NCBI RefSeq assembly: GCF_016811075.1
Contig: NZ_JAFBGL010000002.1
Location: 434,001 to 498,000 of the forward strand
Length of the DNA stretch: 64,000 bases
Direction of reading: 5' to 3'
Source: Oceaniferula flava
GTDB taxonomy: Bacteria; Verrucomicrobiota; Verrucomicrobiia; Verrucomicrobiales; Akkermansiaceae
A program made the translations under genes and the position numbers. Numbering within the stretch: position 1 is the first letter of the stretch; every line of letters starts with the position of its first letter. Below are positions 8,979 through 17,937 of the stretch, one piece after another. The notes beneath the pieces were generated by a model. That model was not told where the DNA came from. It saw nothing but the letters and a program-made list of their open reading frames with translations, and made no database searches.

Positions 8979-11198
8979 ATGCGTTTAAAATATTTACTAT
9001 GGATGGGGGCGTTCTGTTCAACGGGCTTCGTTTCAGCTGAGATCGTGAAAGTGGGAGCCGGCAGTTACACCACTGTTAGGCCTGTCGATTGTCAGCCCTT
9101 GCCAACACAGATATCAAAATCCGATGATCTTCAAGGAGCCACACCCACGAATCAGTGGTGGAGCTCCCTCGTCTGGGAGAATTACTCGCAGAATCTTTTC
9201 CCTCATCCGCTGGGCATGGTCTGCCACTCCGGCGGTCTCGCCGTCTCGTATCCGGGAGCTGGCATCGATGGCCGTTCAGGGAACATTATGGGCAGTGGCG
9301 TGTCCACCACGGGCGACTTCGTCATCGGTCACAGCGAGGTGAGTTCCTTTCCTTCGAGCAAACTTGGCGGCTACTCCGCTTGGTTTGTTACTGCTGATTT
9401 CACTCAAGACTCTGCTCAATTGCAAACAAGCTTCGGTCATGGCAGCCCCTACGTTTTCGGAAAGATCAAGGGGGGTAACCCTCAGCTGACGTTCTCTGAC
9501 AAGCCGGTGGTCTGGCAGGGGAAGGAGGGCGACTCCGTGCTGGGCGTGACTGTGCGAGGTAGTCACTATGCATTATTCGGTTCCAAAGGCTCGAAGTGGA
9601 CCGGTCTGGATGGCTCGAAATGGACCAATGAGAAATCGAAGGGCTATTTTTCCATCGCACTTTTACCGGACAAAGAAACCAAAACTTTCAGCCTTTTCAA
9701 AAAACACGCTCACAACCACGTCACCCATACTTCGGTGGTCTACAAGCCCCTCAATGGCACGCTCAAGACGGCCTATCAGATCGAGACCAAGGCGATGGAA
9801 GGATCCGGGGCTGGGACGATTTTTGCACTTTACCCCCATCAGTGGAAATACAGCGAAGCCGCGCTGACCGGGCAGGAATATCGCTCGGTGCGCGGGGCGA
9901 TGAAAATTGCAACAGGCGCTGGTTTTAGCACCGCGGTGCCGATTCAGGGATTGCTGCCGATGTTGCCTGCAGAAGGCATTGCCGACCGTGCTCGGATGTT
10001 GGATTACCTCAAAAAAGAAGCTGCGAACCAAACGACGGAATACAAGGACACCTACTGGGAAGGGAAGCACCTTGGCAAATTGGCCACCCTCAGCGGCATT
10101 GCAGAAATGCTCGGTGAGAAGAAGCTGCAGGAGGTATTCGTCGATGAAATCCGCACTCGTCTGGAAAACTGGTTCACCGCCAGTCAGGGTGAGCAGACAC
10201 CTCTTTTCTACTACAACAAAACTTGGGGCACCTTGATTGGCAACAAACCATCTTATGGCAGTGCTGATCAGCTCAATGATCACCACTTCCACTACGGGTA
10301 TTTTATCCGGGCAGCAGGGGAGGTGGCTCGTCTCGACCCAGCTTGGGCGAAAAAATGGGGGCCGATGGTGAACTTGGTCATCCGTGACATTGCCTCCATC
10401 AAAAAGGACGATCCCATGTTTCCGCGTCTCCGTTGTTTCGATCTCTACGCCGGTCACTCATGGGCGTCAGGGCATGCGAAGTTTGCCGATGGCAACAATC
10501 AGGAGTCGTCGTCCGAATCGATGAATGCCTGGTATGGGCTGATGCTCTGGGGAGAGGCGACCGGTGACACCGCACTGCGCGACACCGGCATCTTCCTCTA
10601 CAACACCGAACGGACGGCGGTGGAGGAGTATTGGTTCGATGTCTCGGGGACCAATTTCCCCAAGGACTTTCCCAACGTGGCACTCGGCATGATCTGGGGT
10701 GGCAAGGGCGCCTTTGCGACATGGTTTTCCGGCGACATCGATTGCATCCACGGAATCAACTGGCTGCCATTCACCCCGGCCTCGATCTACATGGGGCGCT
10801 TTCCTGACTATGTGAAAAAGAACCACGATCGCATTGTGGAGAAACGTGAAAAAGGAAACGACTACAACAACGGCTGGGGCGACCTGGTGGTAATGTTTAA
10901 TGCGTTGAACGATCCCCAGATGGCGGCGAAATACATCGATGAAAACCCCAGCTGCAGTCTGGAAGGAGGGAATACTCATGCCTTCATGTATCACTGGATT
11001 CACACCTTGGACCGGCTTGGTCGCAACGACTCGGGCATCATCTCCACACATCCCTTCACCAATATTTACCTCAAGGGCGGGAAGAAAACCTACGCGGCCT
11101 ATAATTTCCAAAACAAGCCCTTGGTGGTGCGGTTTTCCGATGGTTTTAAAATGACGGCCAAGCCGGGCACTCTCACCGTGGTGCCATCAGGGAAGTAG
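8979..11198 (+). CDS. Secreted endo-beta-1,3-glucanase, glycoside hydrolase family 81
   Basis: The 739-residue secreted hydrolase starts with a signal peptide ending near FVSA (about residue 20). TNQWWSSLVW, about 40 residues into the mature chain, and the central NDHHFHYGYF (about 432-441) are characteristic of GH81. DGNNQESSSESMNAWYG (about 503-519) carries the conserved acidic residues, and GHSWASGHAKF sits between them. GH81 enzymes cleave beta-1,3-glucans such as laminarin. It stands alone, with no transporter or other carbohydrase nearby, so regulation is not evident. A small C-terminal beta segment follows the catalytic core. Confidence 0.92.
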   Translation: MRLKYLLWMGAFCSTGFVSAEIVKVGAGSYTTVRPVDCQPLPTQISKSDDLQGATPTNQWWSSLVWENYSQNLFPHPLGMVCHSGGLAVSYPGAGIDGRSGNIMGSGVSTTGDFVIGHSEVSSFPSSKLGGYSAWFVTADFTQDSAQLQTSFGHGSPYVFGKIKGGNPQLTFSDKPVVWQGKEGDSVLGVTVRGSHYALFGSKGSKWTGLDGSKWTNEKSKGYFSIALLPDKETKTFSLFKKHAHNHVTHTSVVYKPLNGTLKTAYQIETKAMEGSGAGTIFALYPHQWKYSEAALTGQEYRSVRGAMKIATGAGFSTAVPIQGLLPMLPAEGIADRARMLDYLKKEAANQTTEYKDTYWEGKHLGKLATLSGIAEMLGEKKLQEVFVDEIRTRLENWFTASQGEQTPLFYYNKTWGTLIGNKPSYGSADQLNDHHFHYGYFIRAAGEVARLDPAWAKKWGPMVNLVIRDIASIKKDDPMFPRLRCFDLYAGHSWASGHAKFADGNNQESSSESMNAWYGLMLWGEATGDTALRDTGIFLYNTERTAVEEYWFDVSGTNFPKDFPNVALGMIWGGKGAFATWFSGDIDCIHGINWLPFTPASIYMGRFPDYVKKNHDRIVEKREKGNDYNNGWGDLVVMFNALNDPQMAAKYIDENPSCSLEGGNTHAFMYHWIHTLDRLGRNDSGIISTHPFTNIYLKGGKKTYAAYNFQNKPLVVRFSDGFKMTAKPGTLTVVPSGK

Positions 11199-11516
11199 TT
11201 CGTTGCCCTGCCTTGCCGCTCGCGGGCTTCTGATTGGGGGATTCCTCATTCAGGGGCTGTGATGTGCTGTGTCTTCGACTCTCCATTGGAGCGTGAGAGT
11301 GAGGTTGCGTGGGTCTAAGGTTCTGAATCGAAGTGGTTTAGACGAAAAATGATAAGCGGGTGCGGTGTAGTGATAAAGTAAGCTTCTTGTTGTTGAGTGG
11401 GTGCTGTGTGAAAATCATTCACTGTCATCAATAACCCCCTTCATTGTTAATCGTGGCGATGTGGGAATCATGATGACCCAAACATACAAACCCAATTAGC
11501 CATTAATTAATACATT
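11199..11516. other. Intergenic region, no gene recognised
   Basis: These 318 bp separate the GH81 gene from the PEP-CTERM gene. I find no convincing open frame, RNA gene or intrinsic terminator. The last 120 bp become AT-rich and probably contain the promoter of the downstream gene. I checked for a sigma-54 -24/-12 pair and found none. Confidence 0.5.
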
Positions 11517-12299
11517 ATGAAAACCCGCAAGATACTTACAACGCTACTTCCCTCGCTCTTGATGAGTGGCCACGCCATGGCGGCTGGCATTGCCGTGAAT
11601 GTTGACGTGCCGGATGGACGCGGAGACGGTGATGCCGGTATCCCCACCATCAATGATTTCATCTCTCAAAACCCTTCTTCGGGACTCTCTGCATCCGATA
11701 CGTTTTACAATAGCACGGGGGGAGGGAACGCTTCTAACTTTGGTAGCAATTTCGGCGGTGGCGTCGTGATTGGAGGCTTCACCGTAACTACAAGTCACAT
11801 CGACGGCCTGCCTAACACGGGCACAAATTCTGGTTTCAATGCAGGAGATACTTCTCACAATGACCTGAATCCCATTACCGAAGGTTACGCGTTTGCTGCA
11901 GCGGGCACCATTGTTACCTTTGATGGCCTCTTGGTGAATTCTTCCGTAGGCGATACCATTACCCTCTCTATCTGGGGGATTGGTGACAACATCAGTCAAG
12001 AGGGGCAATTTACCGTGACTTACGGTGGGAACCTAGCCGCTGAGGGCAATGTGCAATCGACGCTCTACAATGGTGCTACAATCACTGATCGTGGCGATGC
12101 GACGGGCTCCATTCCCTTTGTCAATTTCACCTTCGTGGCAGATGGGGTGACAGATGATATTTCTTTTCAAATAGATAACGGGCCGGGAACAGGTAATGCC
12201 ACACTCAACGGGTTCTCACTCACTGTGGTGCCTGAGCCGTCATCTGCCGCACTTCTCGGTCTCGGGTTCATGAGCCTGACGCTGCGCAGACGCCGCTAG
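11517..12299 (+). CDS. PEP-CTERM sorting domain protein
   Basis: The 260-residue secreted protein has a signal peptide ending near AMAAG, a Gly/Asn/Thr-rich beta-type body and the C-terminal tripartite signal: VPEPSSAALLGLGF, a short hydrophobic helix and a terminal RRRR. PEP-CTERM proteins are exported and processed by an exosortase and often associate with the cell surface or exopolysaccharide. No exosortase is encoded in this window. The body is not a family I recognise. A strong bidirectional terminator lies 33 bp downstream. Confidence 0.88.
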   Translation: MKTRKILTTLLPSLLMSGHAMAAGIAVNVDVPDGRGDGDAGIPTINDFISQNPSSGLSASDTFYNSTGGGNASNFGSNFGGGVVIGGFTVTTSHIDGLPNTGTNSGFNAGDTSHNDLNPITEGYAFAAAGTIVTFDGLLVNSSVGDTITLSIWGIGDNISQEGQFTVTYGGNLAAEGNVQSTLYNGATITDRGDATGSIPFVNFTFVADGVTDDISFQIDNGPGTGNATLNGFSLTVVPEPSSAALLGLGFMSLTLRRRR

Positions 12300-12332
12300 G
12301 AAACTTAAGATCTCACAGAAGTGGATTGAAAC

Positions 12333-12364
12333 AAAAGCCCCCGCTGGAATCAGCGGGGGCTTTT
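12333..12364. terminator. Bidirectional intrinsic terminator
   Basis: A perfect 14-bp stem (AAAAGCCCCCGCTG) with a four-base loop, GAAT, is followed by a T-run on the plus strand and preceded by an A-run. It can therefore terminate both the PEP-CTERM gene (plus) and fabV (minus), which converge here. Confidence 0.92.
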
Positions 12365-12420
12365 TTAATGACTTGGAGCGAAACGAGCAGAGCGGGTCGA
12401 TCGACCGCGCTAGCTCAGCA

Positions 12421-13611
12421 CTACGCCAGTGACGCCGGCGCGGTTTCCGGATCGGTCTCTGCTTCGTAGTCGACACCGTCGATGCCGAAGCCGAAGAGGC
12501 GGAGGAACTCGTCTTGGTAGCCTTGGAAATCGGCGAGGTCGGTGAAGTTCTCGTTGGAGATCTTTTTCCAGGACTCGGCAACGGCGGCTTGGATGTCGTC
12601 GCGCATTTCCCAATCGTCGATGCGGATACGACTGGCGTCGTCGAGTTGAGGGTCGCCGGAGTAGAGGCGATCGGAGAACAGGCGCTGGATTTGTTCGATG
12701 CAGCCTTCGTGCAGCCCCTTGGCTTTCATTTCCTTGTAGAGAATGGAGATGTAAAGCGGCACCACGGGGATGGCGGAGGAGGCTTGGGTGACCAGGGCTT
12801 TGTTGACGGAGACATAGGCCTCGCCGTTCAGCGCTGAGAGCTTGTCGTTGAGCTTGGAGCAGGATTTTTCCAGATCCTTCTTCGCCTGACCGATGGTGCC
12901 ATCGGTGTAGATCGGCCATGTCAGTTCAGGTCCGATGTAGGAGTAGGCGACTGTTTTCACTCCGTCAGCGAGCACGTCGGCATCGGCCAGGGCGTTCATC
13001 CACAGCTCCCAGTCTTCGCCACCCATCACCTTGATGGTGTTCTCGATTTCTTCCTCGGTGGCGGCACCGATGGTGACCTCGGAGACTTCACCTTTGTCGG
13101 TGTTGAGTGTTTTGTTGGTGTAATCGCCGCCGGTGGTTTTGAGCACGGACGAGTAGGTCTCGCCGGTGTCAGGATCGGTGCGGCGGGGGGAGGCGAGGGA
13201 GTAGACGACGAGGTCGATCTTGCCCATTTCCTTCTGGATGATGTCAATCGCCTGCTTCTTCAGATCGTGGGAAAAGGCATCGCCGTTCAATGACTTGGCG
13301 AACAGGCCTTCTTCTGTGGCAGCTTTTTCAAAAGCGGCGGTATTGTACCAGCCAGCCGATCCGGTGCGTTTTTCAGTGCCTGGTTTTTCAAAGAACAGGC
13401 CGAGTGTGTTCGCGCCGGAGGAAAAGGCGGGCACGATGCGTGAGGCGAGGCCGTAGCCGGCGGAGGAACCGATCACCAGCACGCTCTTCGGGCCGTTTTC
13501 GACCTTGGGCTGGGATTTGACGTAGTCGATTTGTTCTTGGACATTGGCCGCGCAACCGTCGGGGTGGGACGTGATGCAGATGAAGCCGCGAATTTTAGGT
13601 TTAACGATCAT
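12421..13611 (-). CDS. fabV: Enoyl-ACP reductase, FabV type
   Basis: The 396-residue protein is a FabV/trans-2-enoyl-CoA reductase, an enlarged short-chain dehydrogenase that performs the last reduction of each fatty-acid elongation round. Seen in sequence: the N-terminal IVKPKIRGFICITSHPDGC, the nucleotide-binding VLVIGSSAGYGLASR at about 44-58, and the Tyr-x8-Lys catalytic motif YTDGTIGQAK near residue 235. The length matches the family (about 400). No fabI is present in the window. FabV enzymes are known for intrinsic triclosan resistance, which is family knowledge and not shown here. Confidence 0.95.
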   Translation of the reverse strand: MIVKPKIRGFICITSHPDGCAANVQEQIDYVKSQPKVENGPKSVLVIGSSAGYGLASRIVPAFSSGANTLGLFFEKPGTEKRTGSAGWYNTAAFEKAATEEGLFAKSLNGDAFSHDLKKQAIDIIQKEMGKIDLVVYSLASPRRTDPDTGETYSSVLKTTGGDYTNKTLNTDKGEVSEVTIGAATEEEIENTIKVMGGEDWELWMNALADADVLADGVKTVAYSYIGPELTWPIYTDGTIGQAKKDLEKSCSKLNDKLSALNGEAYVSVNKALVTQASSAIPVVPLYISILYKEMKAKGLHEGCIEQIQRLFSDRLYSGDPQLDDASRIRIDDWEMRDDIQAAVAESWKKISNENFTDLADFQGYQDEFLRLFGFGIDGVDYEAETDPETAPASLA

Positions 13612-13664
13612 GGTTGGTTATTTTTAGACAGGATTGATAAGTTGTTACAGGATTTTTTGGAGGC

Positions 13665-15044
13665 TTAGAATTCGCATGAGCCGGGGGTCCGGGCGAAGGG
13701 GATGACGTCGCGGATGTTCTTCATGCCGGTGACAAACATCAGCATGCGCTCGAAGCCCATGCCGAAACCGGCGTGGGGGCAGCTGCCGTATTTGCGCAGG
13801 TCGAGATACCAGCCGTAGTCTTCTTCGGACAGGTTGTGAGCTGCCATGTTGGCCTGCAGCACGTCCATGCGTTCTTCACGCTGGGCGCCGCCGATGATCT
13901 CGCCGATGCCGGGGACGAGCACGTCCATGGCGGTGACGGTTTCGCGGCCCTTCTCATCGGGCTCGTTGGTGCGCATGTAGAAGGGTTTGACGCTTTTCGG
14001 GTAGTTGTAAACGGTGACCGGGCACTTGAAATGCTCTTCGGTGAGGTAGCGCTCATGCTCGGACTGCAGGTTCACGCCCCACTCGACTTTGTAGTCGAAT
14101 TTCTTGCCGCTCTTCTCGAGGATTTCCACGGCTTCGGTGTAGGAGACGCGCTGGAAGGGTTTCTCGGAGACAAACTTGAGACGTTCCAGCAGGCCTTTGT
14201 CGACAAAGCGGGCGAAGATGTCGAGGTCGCCCTCGCTGTTGTTCAGGGCGTCGTCCACCAGATACTTGGTGAACTCCTCGGCGAGGTCCATATCGCCTTG
14301 AAGATCACAGAAGGCCATCTCCGGCTCGATCATCCAGAACTCGGAGGCGTGGCGTGTGGTGTTCGAGTTTTCTGCACGGAAGGTGGGGCCGAAGGTGTAG
14401 ATGTTCGAGAGGGCGGTGGCAAAGGCCTCACCTTCTAACTGCCCGCTGACGGTGAGGTAGGTGGGTTTTTCAAAGAAGTCGTTTTCAAACTGCTGCGCCT
14501 CGGCTTTGGCGGGGTCGAGGGTGGTGACGCGGAACATCTCCCCGGCACCTTCGCAATCGGAGTCAGTGATGATGGGGGTGTGCACGTAGTTAAAATCGCG
14601 CTCGGCAAAAAAGCGGTGCACTGCCTGCGCCATCCGACTACGCATGCGAAAAACCGCGCCGTAAAGGTTAGCGCGCGGACGTAGATGAGCGATGCTGCGC
14701 AGGAACTCGGGGGTGTGACCCTTTTTCTGCAGTGGGTAGTCGGCCGGTGCTTCACCGATGAGCTCGACGCTGGTGGCGTGGATTTCCCACTTCTGGCCTT
14801 TGCCCGGGGACTCGACCAATTTGCCGGTGATCCCGACTGCGGCGCCCGTGGTCATCTTGGCAATGTCCTCGTATCCGGGGATGCCGGCATCGGCCACGCA
14901 CTGGATGTTGGCCAGGCACGAGCCGTCGTTCATTTCCAGGAAGGAGAACTCCTTCGAGTCGCGCCGGGTGCGGACCCAGCCTTTGATGGTGATAGTATCG
15001 AGGGATGAATCGCTGCTGAGAGCACGTTTAATAAGCGTTCGCAT
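13665..15044 (-). CDS. asnS: Asparaginyl-tRNA synthetase
   Basis: The class IIb aminoacyl-tRNA synthetase of 459 residues charges tRNA-Asn. An OB-fold anticodon-binding domain (about 1-115) is followed by the catalytic core. Motif 2 appears as [24 protein letters not shown], given here only by its key residues Arg, Glu and the TRH-EFWM pattern that favours AsnRS over AspRS. Motif 3 is [15 protein letters not shown] near the C-terminus. Its presence suggests direct Asn-tRNA charging. It lies 53 bp upstream of fabV on the same strand. Confidence 0.95.
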   Translation of the reverse strand: MRTLIKRALSSDSSLDTITIKGWVRTRRDSKEFSFLEMNDGSCLANIQCVADAGIPGYEDIAKMTTGAAVGITGKLVESPGKGQKWEIHATSVELIGEAPADYPLQKKGHTPEFLRSIAHLRPRANLYGAVFRMRSRMAQAVHRFFAERDFNYVHTPIITDSDCEGAGEMFRVTTLDPAKAEAQQFENDFFEKPTYLTVSGQLEGEAFATALSNIYTFGPTFRAENSNTTRHASEFWMIEPEMAFCDLQGDMDLAEEFTKYLVDDALNNSEGDLDIFARFVDKGLLERLKFVSEKPFQRVSYTEAVEILEKSGKKFDYKVEWGVNLQSEHERYLTEEHFKCPVTVYNYPKSVKPFYMRTNEPDEKGRETVTAMDVLVPGIGEIIGGAQREERMDVLQANMAAHNLSEEDYGWYLDLRKYGSCPHAGFGMGFERMLMFVTGMKNIRDVIPFARTPGSCEF

Positions 15045-15167
15045 GGCGGGGTTTTAGGAACTGAGAGGGGATAATCAAGATTCAAGTGACAGTGGAGCAG
15101 TGTGATTTTTCTGTTGGATATACGCTTGGTGCTTGTCGTGGGTAATTGGCTTGCTTTGATGCTTGGT

Positions 15168-16154
15168 ATGAAAGTCGCCGTTTTTTCCACCCAACCCTAC
15201 GACCAACAATTCCTCGAAGCCGAAGGTTCTTCCCACGAGTGGGTGTTTTTTGGCAACCACCTGCGTGCGGCCACGGTGCCTCTTGCGGAAGGTTGCGATG
15301 CGGTCTGTGCTTTTGTGAATGATGATCTTTCCAGCGATTGTTTAGAGAAACTTCACGAGCACGGGATCAAGTTGATCGCGCTCCGCTGTGCCGGATTCAA
15401 CAATGTCGACTTGGAAAAGGCGAAGGAGCTCGGCATCACCGTGCTGCGGGTGCCGGAGTATTCGCCCTACGCGGTGGCCGAGCACACCCTGGCGCTGCTG
15501 CTGGCGCTGAACCGTCACATCCACAAGGCGTATCCACGGGTGCGCGATGGGAACTTCTCCCTGAGCGGCCTGATGGGCTTTGACCTGCATGGCAAAACTG
15601 TCGGCGTGATTGGCGTGGGGAAAATTGGTCGCGTGTTCTGCGATCTGCTGTGCGGCTTCGGGGTGAAGATCCTCGCCTATGACCCGACGGTTGAAGTCGG
15701 CACCGAAAAAGACGGTCTCGAGTTTGCCTCGCTCGACACCATTTACGCGCAATCCGACGTCATCTCGCTGCACTGTCCGTTGACCCCGGAGACCCACCAT
15801 CTGATCGATGCGGAGTCCTTGGCAAAATGTAAAGACGGCCTCTACCTGATCAATACCTCCCGCGGCGGCTTGGTCGATGCCGATGCCGCAATCCAATCGC
15901 TCAAGTCCCACAAACTCGGAGGCCTGGCACTTGATGTCTATGAAGAGGAGTCGGGTCTGTTTTTTGAGGACTTCTCAGACAACGTGGTCGACGACGATGT
16001 GCTCATGCGGCTCACCACCTTCCCCAATGTCCTGCTCACCTCGCATCAGGCCTTTTTCACCCGTGAGGCGCTCACCGAGATTGCACGGGTGACCAATCAG
16101 AACCTCGATGCCTACGAGCAGGGGCAAGACTATCAGGGGACGGAAGTCAGCTAG
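15168..16154 (+). CDS. ldhA: D-lactate dehydrogenase / 2-hydroxyacid dehydrogenase
   Basis: The 328-residue D-2-hydroxyacid dehydrogenase most resembles fermentative D-lactate dehydrogenase, which reduces pyruvate with NADH. The N-terminus MKVAVFSTQPYD matches the LdhA pattern. The Rossmann motif GVIGVGKIGR lies near residue 150. Catalytic residues appear as the Arg of NTSRGGLVD, the Glu of DVYEEE and the His of TSHQAFFT. I use ATG 15168, although ATG 15159 is also in frame. It is divergent from asnS with about 120 bp between. Confidence 0.9.
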   Translation: MKVAVFSTQPYDQQFLEAEGSSHEWVFFGNHLRAATVPLAEGCDAVCAFVNDDLSSDCLEKLHEHGIKLIALRCAGFNNVDLEKAKELGITVLRVPEYSPYAVAEHTLALLLALNRHIHKAYPRVRDGNFSLSGLMGFDLHGKTVGVIGVGKIGRVFCDLLCGFGVKILAYDPTVEVGTEKDGLEFASLDTIYAQSDVISLHCPLTPETHHLIDAESLAKCKDGLYLINTSRGGLVDADAAIQSLKSHKLGGLALDVYEEESGLFFEDFSDNVVDDDVLMRLTTFPNVLLTSHQAFFTREALTEIARVTNQNLDAYEQGQDYQGTEVS

Positions 16155-16227
16155 GAAATCGTTGAGGTGGAGAAAAAGGCAAAAATCCCCTTGCAATCCA
16201 CGGCCTTCTCGCTAGGTTCCGCGCCCC

Positions 16228-16437
16228 ATGGCCAAATCAAAAGGTACAGCAAAAACCCGGAAGGCCGTCGCCAAACGATTCAAGGTGACGGGCACAGGGA
16301 AGATTCTGCGCCGGAAGCAGGGCAAACGCCACATTCTTACTAAAAAGAACCAGAAGCGGAAACGCAACCTGGGTAAGGCAGCTCTCGTCTCCGACGCTGA
16401 CATCAAGAATGTCAAAGCAAGTCTTCCTTTTGCCTAA
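16228..16437 (+). CDS. rpmI: 50S ribosomal protein L35
   Basis: The 69-residue basic protein has the L35 pattern ([21 protein letters not shown] and [14 protein letters not shown]). It binds 23S rRNA in the large subunit. It precedes rplT by 150 bp, the conserved order. The usual upstream gene infC is not here; it lies at 35822-36505. The gene starts at ATG without a clear Shine-Dalgarno sequence. Confidence 0.97.
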   Translation: MAKSKGTAKTRKAVAKRFKVTGTGKILRRKQGKRHILTKKNQKRKRNLGKAALVSDADIKNVKASLPFA

Positions 16438-16465
16438 CAGCAAGAATCGGCGTCGCCAACGCCAA

Positions 16466-16484
16466 CCGCTCGCATCACGAGCGG
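16466..16484 (+). other. Hairpin in the rpmI-rplT spacer
   Basis: CCGCTCG and CGAGCGG form a perfect 7-bp stem with the loop CATCA, between rpmI and rplT. No U-tract follows, so it is not an intrinsic terminator. L20 operons are autoregulated through mRNA structure in several bacteria, so this could be part of such an element, but it does not match a named leader that I can recognise. Confidence 0.35.
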
Positions 16485-16587
16485 CCCCTACGCAGCCTTC
16501 TCGGCGCTCTATAAACAGAAAACCGAGACCGAATGGACGAGACTGCGGGGGGTGTGAAAATAACCGTCCGTTCTAAAACAAAGAAAC

Positions 16588-16965
16588 ATGCCAAGAGCAA
16601 CCAATAGCCCAGCCAGCCGCAAGCGCCGGAAGCGCGTTCTTAAACGTGCCAAAGGTTTCCGCGGTTTCCGCTCCAAACTCTACAAGTATGCCAAGGACGC
16701 TGTCCGCAAAGCGCAGACTTATGAGTATCGCGACCGTAAGAAGCGTAAAGGCCAGTTCCGCCGCCTCTGGATCCAGCGTATCAGCGCAGGAACCCGTGCC
16801 CAGGACCTGACTTACTCCCGCTTCATCGAAGGCCTCAAAGCCGCCAGCATCGAAGTCGATCGCAAGATCCTTGCCGACCTCGCTGTGCACGACATCGATA
16901 CCTTCAACAGTATCGTCGCGCAGGCCAAGGCAGCCCTCGATAACAAGGCGCCAGCGACCGCTTAA
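16588..16965 (+). CDS. rplT: 50S ribosomal protein L20
   Basis: The 125-residue protein has the long basic N-terminal helix of L20 (RKRRKRVLKRAKGFRGFR) and the globular half beginning RKGQFRRLWIQRISAGTR. L20 is an early assembly protein of the large subunit and a translational repressor of its own operon in E. coli and Bacillus. A strong intrinsic terminator ends the transcript 31 bp downstream. Confidence 0.97.
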   Translation: MPRATNSPASRKRRKRVLKRAKGFRGFRSKLYKYAKDAVRKAQTYEYRDRKKRKGQFRRLWIQRISAGTRAQDLTYSRFIEGLKAASIEVDRKILADLAVHDIDTFNSIVAQAKAALDNKAPATA

Positions 16966-16995
16966 TTCGATTAAGCCACAAGCAAACCATTCAAC

Positions 16996-17032
16996 AACGG
17001 TCACCAGGGATTTCCCCGGTGGCCGTTTTTTT
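16996..17032 (+). terminator. Intrinsic terminator after rplT
   Basis: AACGGTCACC pairs with GGTGGCCGTT (one G-U pair) around a 12-base loop and runs into seven Ts. It separates the ribosomal genes from the heat-shock genes. Confidence 0.9.
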
Positions 17033-17167
17033 GTGGGTAGATCTGACACATGGGTGACATAATGACACGTCAATTTGTCCCAATTGGCTGTTATGGAGTG
17101 GTCGTGGTTGGGGGTGTTTTTATGTAAGTGTAACAATTACAGTGGTTTGAGTTCTTTATCGGTGCTG

Positions 17168-17183
17168 TGGCATACACCTTGCA
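17168..17183 (+). promoter_or_regulatory. Sigma-54 type promoter of hsp20
   Basis: TGGCATACACCTTGCA matches the -24/-12 consensus TGGCAC-N5-TTGCW with a single mismatch, and the GG-GC spacing is exact. Transcription would begin near 17194, giving a leader of about 27 nt before hsp20. An RpoN-dependent promoter would require a bacterial enhancer-binding protein; none is encoded in the window. Confidence 0.65.
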
Positions 17184-17220
17184 ATTATGGAGGTGTAATT
17201 AAAACCAACATAGAACAAAC

Positions 17221-17652
17221 ATGATCAACCATTACCCAATCAATAATCGTTTATTCTCAGAACTCGACCGCTTTGTCACCGAAGCCTTTGGCCAACCGGA
17301 ACGTGGAGCGAGCGAAAACCAGGATTACGCCTTGGCGGAATACTCTGAAGATGTGGCAAACAACGAAGGTGAAGGCTCCGAGGAATCGACCCAAAAAGGC
17401 TGGAATCTACGTCTCGAGCTGCCCGGCTATAAAAAAGACGAAGTTCGCCTGAGCGTGGACGAAGAGTTCCTTCTCATCACTGCGGAGACCTCGGATGAGG
17501 AACGCAAATTCCTAGGCAAAATCGAACGCCGGGTGCGCATTTCCGACGAGGTGGATACCGACAATATCGATGCCCGACTGGAAGACGGCATCCTTTATCT
17601 GAAAATTCCACGTAAGGTGAAAGCCGAGCCTAAACAAATCGTAGTCAACTAA
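17221..17652 (+). CDS. hsp20: Hsp20 family small heat-shock protein
   Basis: The 143-residue alpha-crystallin chaperone should hold unfolding proteins in a refoldable state. The crystallin domain covers about residues 60-143, with LRLELPGYKKDEV, the conserved ARLEDGILYLKIPR and a C-terminal KQIVVN in place of the usual IXI motif. The N-terminal arm is acidic and variable. A sigma-54-type promoter lies 38 bp upstream of the start, and the Hsp33 gene follows after 285 bp, giving a chaperone pair. Confidence 0.93.
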   Translation: MINHYPINNRLFSELDRFVTEAFGQPERGASENQDYALAEYSEDVANNEGEGSEESTQKGWNLRLELPGYKKDEVRLSVDEEFLLITAETSDEERKFLGKIERRVRISDEVDTDNIDARLEDGILYLKIPRKVKAEPKQIVVN

Positions 17653-17670
17653 GTGCAAGGTGGGAGTAAT

Positions 17671-17695
17671 GTGCTCGCCGAGTGATGGCGGGCAC
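17671..17695 (+). other. Hairpin downstream of hsp20
   Basis: GTGCTCGCC pairs with GGCGGGCAC through nine base pairs (one G-U) around a seven-base loop, starting 18 bp after the hsp20 stop. There is no T-run, so it may stabilise the hsp20 mRNA 3' end or act as a factor-dependent stop. It lies between the two chaperone genes. Confidence 0.4.
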
Positions 17696-17937
17696 CTAAC
17701 CATCTCATCTTAGCGAACAAATTTTCACTGTTATTTTTTCATTGTGTAGGTAACTCAGGCTTGTCGGCTCCGGTCGGCGGGCCTGAGCTTTCTCGTGGAT
17801 GGCTTGAGGTCGAGTCGGCGGTAGTCAGTTCTTTGGCTGATGATACATCGAATGACTTGGCAACTCCCGTCTACCTGTCTAAGACCGCGAAGCGGAATCC
17901 GCCTGAATCCCAAAACTTTCCAACCGAATACTTTTTT

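Noticed and set aside
12410-12919. Alternative minus-strand frame within fabV
   Set aside because: It is rich in Arg/His/Pro, typical of a shadow frame, and lies inside the well-supported fabV frame.
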